Shown here: positions 28,194 through 35,850 of the stretch, piece by piece
Layout: every line of letters begins with the position of its first letter
How positions within the stretch are numbered: the first letter of the stretch is position 1
Made by a program: the position numbers and the translations under genes
From: Pedobacter sp. MC2016-15
GTDB lineage: Bacteria > Bacteroidota > Bacteroidia > Sphingobacteriales > Sphingobacteriaceae
Direction: 5' to 3'
Length of the DNA: 64,000 nt
Assembly: GCF_026239695.1 (NCBI RefSeq)
Contig: NZ_JAPIVS010000008.1
Span: 1-64,000, forward strand
Notes under the pieces: model-generated
The model's input: the letters and a program-made list of their open reading frames with translations, nothing else
What the model was told of the DNA's origin: nothing
Database searches by the model: none

Positions 28194-28206
28194 TTAACGC
28201 TGTTAG
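28194..28206 (+). promoter_or_regulatory. TetR operator copy 2
   Basis: TTAACGCTGTTAG, identical to the palindrome before tetR, with eight further identical bases downstream (to 28214). It lies 23 bp after the tetR stop and about 200 bp before the membrane-fusion gene. Confidence 0.65.
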
Positions 28207-28280
28207 ATTATTTATACGTTGTAACGTTCAACTCAAGAAGGAGAGCGGCAAAGTCTATAAGCCTTTTTTTGTCTCCTCAT

Positions 28281-28293
28281 CTAACACCGTTAG
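28281..28293 (+). promoter_or_regulatory. TetR operator copy 3
   Basis: CTAACACCGTTAG, a perfect 5-bp inverted repeat (CTAAC/GTTAG) around a 3-bp centre. It differs from copies 1 and 2 mainly in the centre and outer base. It lies 87 bp after copy 2. Confidence 0.6.
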
Positions 28294-28377
28294 ATAAATT
28301 AAATATGTTAAAACATCAATATTCAAAACAACAATTTCCTGCATTATACAAAACCTCCAATATTTTTATGCAATCAC

Positions 28378-28390
28378 TTAACACTGTTAA
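28378..28390 (+). promoter_or_regulatory. TetR operator copy 4, just before the efflux genes
   Basis: TTAACACTGTTAA, a perfect 5-bp inverted repeat with a 3-bp centre, 17 bp upstream of the chosen ATG at 28407. Binding here would block the start region of the efflux transcript or its leader. Confidence 0.6.
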
Positions 28391-28406
28391 ACAATTGACG
28401 AACGTT

Positions 28407-29546
28407 ATGAAAACTACACTATCAATTCTAACCCTAGCTATATTAATCGCTGGCTGCTCAGGCGGACAGCCTCCTGTGCCACCACCGGCGCCACAGGCTT
28501 TGCAGGTGATGGCCCTTCAGGGGAACCTGCAAACTACTTACACAGAATATCCTGCATCTATTCAGGGAGCAATTGACCTGGAGATCCGTCCGCAGGTATC
28601 AGGCATCCTGGATAAGATCCTCGTAAGTGAAGGCGCTGCCGTACAGAAAGGACAGCCGCTCTTCAAAATCGATGAGCGTCCGTTCAGAGAGGCACTGAAT
28701 ACGGCAAAAGCACAGTTGCATGCTGCACAGGCTGCAGTAAACAATGCGCAAATCGAGGTAGATAAACTGACGCCCCTGGTGAAAAATAAGGTGGTATCTG
28801 ACTACCAGCTTAAAACAGCTACTTCAACCTATCAATCTGCACTGGCTAGTGTTGAGCAGGCTAAAGCAGGAGTAGCTGCCGCCAATATCAACCTTGGATA
28901 CACGCTGATCAAAGCACCGGTATCAGGTTATGTAGGCCGCCTGCCTAAGAAACAGGGGAGCATTGTTTCACCAACTGACCCAACGGCATTAACACAACTG
29001 TCTGATGCACATGAAGTACATGTTTACTTTGCCCTTGGTGAAGATGACTTTAACGCTTTCAACGCGAAATACCCGGGAAACACAGTCAACGAAAGACTGA
29101 AAAAATTACCTGGCGTTTCTCTGCTGCTGGCTGACAATACCGTGTACGGAAAAGAAGGCAAGGTGGATATGGTAGACGGACAGTTTGACAAACAAACAGG
29201 TTCAATTTCCTTAAGGGCTACATTCCCAAATCAACAAGGGCTTTTACGCTCAGGTAACACAGGAAAGATCAGGTTAAAGCTTGACCACGACAACGCGATT
29301 ACGATCCCACAGTCTTCAACTGTTGAAGTGCAGGACAAGATCTTCGTATTTGTGGTTGACGGTTCCAATAAAGTGACCAGAACACCAATTACTGTATCAG
29401 GCACCAGCGGTATCAATTACCTGGTTGAAGAAGGATTAAAATCGGGCGACAGGATCGTATTTGACGGTATCGACAAATTAAAAGACGGTGATACGATCAA
29501 ACCTGAAAAATTAAAAGAAGAACCTATTACAACTGCATCAAGATAA
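28407..29546 (+). CDS. RND efflux periplasmic adaptor (membrane fusion lipoprotein)
   Basis: An adaptor of 379 residues when started at 28407 (MKTTLSILTLAILIAGCSGG). This start gives a proper lipoprotein signal with lipobox IAGC. An in-frame upstream ATG at 28185 would translate through the operators and is rejected. The chain shows the lipoyl/hairpin/barrel order of HlyD/AcrA-type proteins: 'GAIDLEIRPQVSGILDKILVSEGAAVQKGQPLFKIDERPFREALNTAKAQLHAAQAAVNNAQIEVDKLTPLV', then 'NLGYTLIKAPVSGYVGRLPKKQGSIVSP', then the beta-barrel and membrane-proximal domain. It bridges the inner-membrane pump (starting 12 bp after its stop) to the outer-membrane channel at 32743. Expression is probably controlled by the TetR protein. 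Confidence 0.93.
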   Translation: MKTTLSILTLAILIAGCSGGQPPVPPPAPQALQVMALQGNLQTTYTEYPASIQGAIDLEIRPQVSGILDKILVSEGAAVQKGQPLFKIDERPFREALNTAKAQLHAAQAAVNNAQIEVDKLTPLVKNKVVSDYQLKTATSTYQSALASVEQAKAGVAAANINLGYTLIKAPVSGYVGRLPKKQGSIVSPTDPTALTQLSDAHEVHVYFALGEDDFNAFNAKYPGNTVNERLKKLPGVSLLLADNTVYGKEGKVDMVDGQFDKQTGSISLRATFPNQQGLLRSGNTGKIRLKLDHDNAITIPQSSTVEVQDKIFVFVVDGSNKVTRTPITVSGTSGINYLVEEGLKSGDRIVFDGIDKLKDGDTIKPEKLKEEPITTASR

Positions 29547-29558
29547 TATACAGCAATC

Positions 29559-32500
29559 ATGTTAAAGCAATTTATAGAAAGGCCGGTATTAGCAACAGTA
29601 ATTTCCATTCTGTTGGTGATATTAGGTATACTGGGACTAACCAGGTTACCCTTACAACAATTCCCTGAGATTGCCCCGCCGGCGGTTCAGGTTACCGCAC
29701 TGTATCCCGGTGCAAATGCCGAAACTGTACTGCGTTCGGTAGCTCCTTCGCTGGAAGAGCAGATCAACGGGGTAGAAAATATGAGTTACATGCAATCTAC
29801 CGCCAGCAACGACGGCTCCCTCGTGATCTCTGTATACTTTAAACTGGGTACTGACCCCGATCTTGCAGCGGTAAATGTACAAAACCGTGTTGCACAGGCC
29901 ACCAGTCAGCTGCCTGCAGAGGTGGTACAGGCAGGAGTAACCACTGCAAAACAACAGAACAGTTTGATCATGGTACTCACCATGTCGTCTGATGATGAGA
30001 AACATTACGATCAGACTTTCATGTCCAATTACGCGCAGATCAACTTAATTCCTGAGATCAAAAGGATCCAGGGTGTTGGTGCGGCAGTTATTTTTGGAGG
30101 AAGTAAGGATTATTCGATGCGTGTATGGCTTAACCCTTCACAGATGGCTACCTATGGCCTGACACCTAATGAGGTTATGGCATCCATTAAAGATAAAAAC
30201 CTTGAAGCTGCACCGGGTATGTTTGGTGAAGGCAGTAATGCTCCTTTTGAGTATGTATTGAAATATAAAGGTAAACTGACCAAACCCGAAGAGTACGAAA
30301 ATATTATCATCCGCTCTAATGCAGACGGTTCATTCCTGAGGCTGAAAGATGTTGCAAGGGTAGAACTGGGTTCTTATACTTATGGTAGCCATAGCTTTGT
30401 AGAAAGCAACGGTAAACCTGCATTGAACATTGCTATCCAGCAGTTAAGTGGTTCAAATGCCAATGAAATACAGATCGCCATTTCCAAGTTCATGGAAAAA
30501 GCAAAAAAAGACTTTCCAAAAGGTATCTCTTATGTGAATCTGTACAATACAAAAGTATCCCTGGATCAGTCTATTGACCAGGTTATCCATACACTGGTAG
30601 AGGCCTTTATCCTCGTGTTTATTGTTGTATTTATCTTCCTTCAGGATTTCCGTTCAACACTGATTCCGGCCATTGCGGTTCCGGTAGCGATTGTTGGTAC
30701 GTTCCTGTTCATGAAGGTATTTGGGTTCTCTATCAACCTGTTGACACTCTTTGCTCTGGTACTCGCTATTGGTATTGTAGTGGATGATGCGATTGTGGTC
30801 GTCGAAGCCGTCCATGCCAAGATGGAGCACAACAAGATCGGACCAAAAGAGGCCACTACTGAAGCGATGCACGAGATTACAGGTGCCATTATTTCCATTA
30901 CTTTAGTCATGAGTGCGGTGTTCCTGCCGGTTGGTTTTATGGAGGGCTCAACAGGGCTGTTCTACAGGCAGTTTGCATTTACACTGGCCATTGCGATTGT
31001 GATTTCCGCTATCAACGCCTTAACACTTAGTCCTGCCTTATGTGCACTGTTCCTGAAAGAACTTGACCATGGTCATGACCATGAAGGCAATGCAACTAAA
31101 AGAACATTTAAACAGCGTTTCTTTATAGGATTTAACAGGGGTTTTGAAAACCTGACCCACAGGTATGTGAATAGTGTAAAATTCCTGATCAAAACAAAAT
31201 GGATCGCTCTGGCAGGACTTGTGGTAACCGTGCTGGCTACGGCATGGATGATCAACAGAACACCTACAGGATTTATTCCTTCAGAAGATCAGGGCTTTAT
31301 TGCCATCTCAACATCACTGCCTGCAGGTGCTTCACTGGAAAGAACTACTGAGGTTGAGCATGAAGCATCAAAAAAACTGAGCAATCTGCCATTTACAAAA
31401 GTCTTCAACTATTTATCAGGATTTAACCTGCTAACTTCATCCAACAGTCCGTCAGCCGGTGCGATGTTCCTGTTGTTAAAACCAACAAAAGAAAGAGGAG
31501 AAGTTCAGGATATCAATGAGATCATGAATATTGTACGTGGAAAACTTGGCGAAATTAAAGGTGCCAACTTCTTCGTATTCACCTTCCCTACGGTACCAGG
31601 TTTCAATAACGTGGATGGGCTTGACTTTTTCTTACAGGACAGGACAGGTTCCGGAGACCTGCTGAAGTTTAGTGGTATCGCCAATAAATTTATCGGCGAA
31701 CTGATGAAACGTCCTGAAATTGCTTTCGCCTTTACTTCATTTAAAGCTGATTACCCACAATTACAGATGGAGCTTGACGAAGCTAAAATCGAGCAGCTGG
31801 GCGTTTCTACCCAGGCCCTGCTGTCCACGATGCAGGCTTATTTTGGTAGTGCGCAGGCATCAGATTTTAACAGGTTTGGTAAGTATTACAGGGTAATGGT
31901 GCAGGCTGATATTGCCGATCGTGCGGATCCTTCTGCAATGGATGGTGTATATGTGAAAAACAGGAACGGAGAGAATGTACCGGTAAGTACACTGATCAAA
32001 CTGAAACGTGTTTACGGTACAGAAACGGCTTCCCGCTATAACCTTTTTAATGCGATTGAGATCAACGCAATTCCGAAACCGGGATACAGTACAGGAGATG
32101 CGATCAGGGCAGTAGATGAAGTTGCAGCAAGTCAGCTGGCTACAGGGTTCTCTGTTGAATACACAGGTCTGACGAAAGAAGAGATTGTATCCGGCGGACA
32201 GTCAGTAGTGATTTTCAGCTTATGTCTGGTTTTCGTATACTTCCTGTTATCGGCCCAATATGAAAGTTATATCCTGCCTCTGGCCGTGATTCTGTCTATC
32301 CCAACTGGTATATTCGGTGTATTTGCTGCCATTGGTTTAACAGGAATTTCCAACAACATTTACGTACAGGTTGCATTGGTCATGTTGATCGGGCTCCTCG
32401 CTAAGAATGCCATTCTGATTGTCGAATTTGCTGTCCAGCGAAGAAGAGCAGGAATGAGCCTTGTAGAAGCGGCAATACATGCTGCACAACTCAGGTTGCG

Positions 32501-32756
32501 TCCGATTATCATGACGTCCCTTGCCTTTATCGTAGGTATGGCGCCGATGATGAGAGCAGTTGGTCCTTCTGCATTGGGTAACCATTCAATCAGTATCGCT
32601 GCTGCAGGTGGTATGCTTACAGGGGTTATCCTGGGATTATTCTTAATTCCGGTGCTGTTTGTGATCTTCCAGTATTTACAGGAGAAACTTACAGGTGCCC
32701 CAAAACCAGAACTTACACCAGAAACCAAATTACAATTCGAAAATGAAATTGCATAA
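29559..32756 (+). CDS. RND-family multidrug efflux permease (HAE-1 type)
   Basis: A 1065-residue proton-driven pump of the AcrB/MexB type. It has an N-terminal transmembrane helix ('FIERPVLATVISILLVILGILGL'), two large periplasmic porter/docking loops and twelve predicted membrane helices. The paired aspartates of the proton relay are in helix 4 ('IGIVVDDAIVVVEAVH', about residues 405-420), and 'GFIPSEDQGFIAISTSLPAGASLERT' marks the start of the second half. Length and motifs are normal for HAE-1 pumps. It exports hydrophobic drugs, dyes or detergents from the periplasm or inner leaflet; the actual substrates are unknown. It overlaps the outer-membrane gene by 14 bp, so the two are translationally linked. 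Confidence 0.95.
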   Translation: MLKQFIERPVLATVISILLVILGILGLTRLPLQQFPEIAPPAVQVTALYPGANAETVLRSVAPSLEEQINGVENMSYMQSTASNDGSLVISVYFKLGTDPDLAAVNVQNRVAQATSQLPAEVVQAGVTTAKQQNSLIMVLTMSSDDEKHYDQTFMSNYAQINLIPEIKRIQGVGAAVIFGGSKDYSMRVWLNPSQMATYGLTPNEVMASIKDKNLEAAPGMFGEGSNAPFEYVLKYKGKLTKPEEYENIIIRSNADGSFLRLKDVARVELGSYTYGSHSFVESNGKPALNIAIQQLSGSNANEIQIAISKFMEKAKKDFPKGISYVNLYNTKVSLDQSIDQVIHTLVEAFILVFIVVFIFLQDFRSTLIPAIAVPVAIVGTFLFMKVFGFSINLLTLFALVLAIGIVVDDAIVVVEAVHAKMEHNKIGPKEATTEAMHEITGAIISITLVMSAVFLPVGFMEGSTGLFYRQFAFTLAIAIVISAINALTLSPALCALFLKELDHGHDHEGNATKRTFKQRFFIGFNRGFENLTHRYVNSVKFLIKTKWIALAGLVVTVLATAWMINRTPTGFIPSEDQGFIAISTSLPAGASLERTTEVEHEASKKLSNLPFTKVFNYLSGFNLLTSSNSPSAGAMFLLLKPTKERGEVQDINEIMNIVRGKLGEIKGANFFVFTFPTVPGFNNVDGLDFFLQDRTGSGDLLKFSGIANKFIGELMKRPEIAFAFTSFKADYPQLQMELDEAKIEQLGVSTQALLSTMQAYFGSAQASDFNRFGKYYRVMVQADIADRADPSAMDGVYVKNRNGENVPVSTLIKLKRVYGTETASRYNLFNAIEINAIPKPGYSTGDAIRAVDEVAASQLATGFSVEYTGLTKEEIVSGGQSVVIFSLCLVFVYFLLSAQYESYILPLAVILSIPTGIFGVFAAIGLTGISNNIYVQVALVMLIGLLAKNAILIVEFAVQRRRAGMSLVEAAIHAAQLRLRPIIMTSLAFIVGMAPMMRAVGPSALGNHSISIAAAGGMLTGVILGLFLIPVLFVIFQYLQEKLTGAPKPELTPETKLQFENEIA

Positions 32757-34158
32757 TAATATATATATCGCCCTTTTACTCGTACTTGTTGCAAGTGCAT
32801 GTAAAGTATCTAAAGATATAGCCACGCCTACCGATGCTGCTCCTGAACAATTCAGGAACAGCGTGGCAACGGCTGATACCTCAAGTATCGCGAGCCTTCC
32901 CTATAAAGAGTTCTTTAAGGAAGAGGCCATCAGGCAGCTGATTGATACTGCTGTGAAAAACAATTACGATATGCAGATTGCTTTGAAAAATATTGAAGCC
33001 GCAAATCTTTTGTACAGGCAGTCTAAACTGGGTAATATCCCAACGCTTAACCTGAATGTAACTGCACAGTCCAACCGTCCTTCCGACAACAGTCTGAATG
33101 GTCTTCAGCTGGGACAGTTTGCCAATTCAACACATGTTGAAGATTTTACGATCTCTGCCGGATTGGGCTGGGAAGCTGATATCTGGCGTAAGATTGCCAA
33201 CCAGAAAAGAGCTGCCGGCGCTGCTTATCTGCAGTCTGCAGAAGCGAGAAAAGCCATTCAGACACGTTTGGTATCCAATGTAGCACAAAGCTTTTACAGG
33301 CTGATCATGCTGGACACCCAGCTGGATATTGCAAAGAAAAACCTTGCACTGAACGACAGTACACTGAGAATTATCAAGATGCAGTTTGATGCCGGTCAGG
33401 TAACCTCTCTTGCTATTCAGCAGGCCGAAGCACAACAGCTGATCGCAGCTGGTCTTGTTCCGCAGCTGGAACAAAGGATCAACCTCGAAGAGAACGCCCT
33501 GAGTATTCTTACAGGTGCATTCCCTAAAGGTATTGCCAGGGCAGGACTGCTCAAAGACCTGACAATCCAGGAGCAGGTAAATACAGGCATACCATCGGTA
33601 ATGGTAAGCCTCAGACCTGATGTAAAAAGTGCAGAGCTGGAGTTGTTGCGTGCAAATGCCAATGTTGGTGTGACCAAAGCAAGTATGTATCCTAGTCTGT
33701 CCATTACAGCATCCGGTGGTCTTAATGCTTTCAAGGCTGATAACTGGTTTAAAATTCCAGGCTCGCTGTTTGGCCTTGTTGGCGGCGGTATAGCACAGCC
33801 GATTTTCCAGCGCAGACAGCTGAGAACACAATATGATGTAGCTATGGTTAACCGTGAGAAAAGCGTGCTGCAATTCAGACAATCGGTGTTAACAGCTGTT
33901 GGAGAAGTATCAGACCAATTGATTAAGATAGAAAAATTAAAACAACAGTACTCGATTGCCGAAAACAGAGTTAAGGTGGTACAAAGTTCATTGCAAAACG
34001 CAAATCTGCTTTTCACCAGTGGTATGGCAAATTACCTTGAAGTGATTACTGCACAAGGAAATGCATTGCAAAGTCAGCTTGACCTGGCTACCGTAAAAAC
34101 GGATCAGCTGAATGCTTCTGTAGAATTGTACAGGGCTTTGGGCGGAGGCTGGAAATAA
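32743..34158 (+). CDS. Outer-membrane efflux channel (TolC/OprM/NodT family lipoprotein)
   Basis: A 471-residue protein when started at 32743 (MKLHNNIYIALLLVLVASACKVS), which supplies a lipobox (ASAC). An upstream in-frame ATG at 32695 lies inside the pump gene and would hide this signal. Two outer-membrane efflux repeats are visible: 'LIDTAVKNNYDMQIALKNIEAANLLYRQSKLGNIPTLNLNVTAQ' and 'LRPDVKSAELELLRANANVGVTKASMYPSLSITASGG'. The NodT-type ending is 'LLFTSGMANYLEVITAQGNALQSQLDLATVKTDQLNASVELYRALGGGW'. It forms the trimeric exit duct of the tripartite pump. The stop is followed by a stable hairpin (34167-34202), which probably ends the operon. Confidence 0.93.
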   Translation: MKLHNNIYIALLLVLVASACKVSKDIATPTDAAPEQFRNSVATADTSSIASLPYKEFFKEEAIRQLIDTAVKNNYDMQIALKNIEAANLLYRQSKLGNIPTLNLNVTAQSNRPSDNSLNGLQLGQFANSTHVEDFTISAGLGWEADIWRKIANQKRAAGAAYLQSAEARKAIQTRLVSNVAQSFYRLIMLDTQLDIAKKNLALNDSTLRIIKMQFDAGQVTSLAIQQAEAQQLIAAGLVPQLEQRINLEENALSILTGAFPKGIARAGLLKDLTIQEQVNTGIPSVMVSLRPDVKSAELELLRANANVGVTKASMYPSLSITASGGLNAFKADNWFKIPGSLFGLVGGGIAQPIFQRRQLRTQYDVAMVNREKSVLQFRQSVLTAVGEVSDQLIKIEKLKQQYSIAENRVKVVQSSLQNANLLFTSGMANYLEVITAQGNALQSQLDLATVKTDQLNASVELYRALGGGWK

Positions 34159-34166
34159 TGAAAACA

Positions 34167-34202
34167 TGCAGGGGCTGCATTTCTTTTGTAACAGCCCCTG
34201 CA
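34167..34202 (+). terminator. Hairpin ending the efflux operon
   Basis: An 11-bp perfect stem, TGCAGGGGCTG (34167-34177) with CAGCCCCTGCA (34192-34202), across a 14-nt loop, 9 bp after the channel stop codon. No long T-run follows, so it may stabilise the mRNA 3' end as well as terminate. Confidence 0.65.
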
Positions 34203-34235
34203 AAATCATCTCTAAGCAGATGAGTAATAATTTTA

Positions 34236-34568
34236 ATGATGAAAAATGAAACCGCACTCAATCTTACATTCTGGTCTGGAGTGATCAATTATGTAAGGGC
34301 TGCAGCTCAACCTGCAGAAGCATTAACTCCATGGGATTTCAGGGAGCAGATAGAAGCAAAAACTGTCCTGGTTTTCAGGACATCAATCGCAGGGATCACC
34401 GAGCAACTCATGATCACATCCGGTATGAATAAACTGGTAGGAGAAAACAACTGGACGATCGACCTTGAAGATGTAGACAAAGTTTTACGTGTAGTGTGCC
34501 CGAAAAGTGCTGAGCATAAGATCATCAGTATCTTCAAAGCAAAAGGAGAGTCCTGCGAAATCATGTAG
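34236..34568 (+). CDS. Small HMA-like (ferredoxin-fold) protein lacking the metal cysteines
   Basis: A 110-residue protein with no signal peptide. Residues about 42-110 have the beta-alpha-beta-beta-alpha-beta rhythm of heavy-metal-associated domains: 'KTVLVFRTSIAGITEQLMITSGMNKLVGENNWTIDLEDVDKVLRVVCPKSAEHKIISIFKAKGESCEIM'. The CxxC metal site is absent; TSIAG stands in its place. The ending 'GESCEIM' and 'WTIDLEDVDKVLRV' are features I associate with small Bacteroidetes proteins of this kind, whose role is not known. Residues 1-41 are helical and not recognised. It is isolated between the efflux hairpin and sbcD (55 bp), so it might be co-transcribed with sbcDC. Confidence 0.65.
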   Translation: MMKNETALNLTFWSGVINYVRAAAQPAEALTPWDFREQIEAKTVLVFRTSIAGITEQLMITSGMNKLVGENNWTIDLEDVDKVLRVVCPKSAEHKIISIFKAKGESCEIM

Positions 34569-34623
34569 GATCGCTGTGAGAATCGGCATTTGTCTGTGCA
34601 ATTGCTTAAATTAGCATCCGACA

Positions 34624-35850
34624 ATGAGAATCCTTCACACGGCCGACTGGCACCTTGGTAAAAGACTTGAACAAAGCGAGCGTACGGATGAGCATCAGGC
34701 TTTCCTGAACTGGCTGATACAAACCCTGGAAAGCGAAAAGATCGATGTTCTAATCGTAGCTGGGGATGTTTTCGATACAGGAAGCCCTTCGAATGCGGCT
34801 TTTGAACAATATTATGGTTTCCTCCGCCAGGTAAAAAATACCTGCTGCAGAGAGGTAGTGATCATCGGTGGGAACCATGATTCTATCAGTACGCTGAATG
34901 CCCCTCAATCTTTATTAAAGTATTTCAATGTACACATCATTGGGGGAGTACCGGATGTATTTACCGATCAGATCATCGAGATCAGGGATGCAGAAGGTCA
35001 TCTGGAATTAGTAGTTTGTGCGGTACCTTTTCTGCGTGATCGCGACCTGAGGCTATCAATAGCAGGGGAGACGATGGAAGAACGTGAAACACGGCTGAAA
35101 CAGGGCATAGCTGCACATTACCACAATTTTTTAACACATATTTCTGACTATAAATTTAACCAGATCCCGGTAATTGCTACCGGGCATCTTTTTGCGGCCG
35201 GATCAGCCACCTCGGACAGTGAAAAGGAAATCCACGTAGGTAACCTTGGACAGATCGGTGGCGACCAGTTTCCTTCGGCGTTTGACTATGTCGCGCTGGG
35301 GCATATTCACCGGCCGCAGCTGATCAATAAAATGAATCATATCCGTTATTCAGGTTCGCCCATCCCGCTGAGCTTTTCGGAGACTGATGATAAAAAGCAG
35401 GTAATTGTGCTCGAATTTAAAGATGGCAGGATGGTCAGTCTGGACGAGATAGAAGTGCCCTGTTACCGCAGGCTGATCAGAATCAAGGGTGATTTTGACA
35501 AGGTGAAAACCAAACTTGTATTACTGGAAGACCCGGGAACTATATATCCCGCCTGGGTAGAAGTACAGGTAGAAACAGAAACATTTATTTTTGACCTGGA
35601 AGAACAGCTCAATACGCTGATCGCAGACAAACCATTTATCGAACGGTTATATCCAAGGCAGTTCAGGGTTCGCAGTGTTCAGAACCTGGATGAACAGACT
35701 GAAGAGGCGATGGCCTTGTCAGACCTTGATCCTAAAGCTGTATTTTTAAAGAAATGCAGTGCTGAATATCCTGAGGAGGAGCAGCCTGACTTGCTGCTCA
35801 GCTTTAACCAGGTACTGGAGTATATGACACAGAAGGAGGGGGGAGCATGA
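34624..35850 (+). CDS. sbcD: Exonuclease SbcCD, nuclease subunit SbcD
   Basis: A 408-residue Mre11-family metallophosphoesterase, the nuclease of the SbcCD complex that cleaves DNA hairpins and protein-blocked ends. Metal-binding motifs appear in order: 'HTADWHLGKRLEQ' (D8, H10), 'IVAGDVFDTGSPS', 'IIGGNHDSIST', 'VIATGHLFAAG' and 'VALGHIHRPQ'. The C-terminal part (about 290-408) is the capping domain. The start at 34624 puts the first metal ligand at the normal distance. Its stop overlaps sbcC by 4 bp, the usual translational coupling of these subunits. Confidence 0.96.
   Translation: MRILHTADWHLGKRLEQSERTDEHQAFLNWLIQTLESEKIDVLIVAGDVFDTGSPSNAAFEQYYGFLRQVKNTCCREVVIIGGNHDSISTLNAPQSLLKYFNVHIIGGVPDVFTDQIIEIRDAEGHLELVVCAVPFLRDRDLRLSIAGETMEERETRLKQGIAAHYHNFLTHISDYKFNQIPVIATGHLFAAGSATSDSEKEIHVGNLGQIGGDQFPSAFDYVALGHIHRPQLINKMNHIRYSGSPIPLSFSETDDKKQVIVLEFKDGRMVSLDEIEVPCYRRLIRIKGDFDKVKTKLVLLEDPGTIYPAWVEVQVETETFIFDLEEQLNTLIADKPFIERLYPRQFRVRSVQNLDEQTEEAMALSDLDPKAVFLKKCSAEYPEEEQPDLLLSFNQVLEYMTQKEGGA

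Noticed and set aside
28185..28406. In-frame 74-residue N-terminal extension of the efflux adaptor
   Set aside because: It would translate through three operator palindromes and bury the lipoprotein signal that begins at 28407.
33127..33882. 251-codon open frame on the minus strand inside the outer-membrane channel gene
   Set aside because: It is a shadow of a well-supported gene; the translation is rich in Cys and low-complexity and matches no family pattern.
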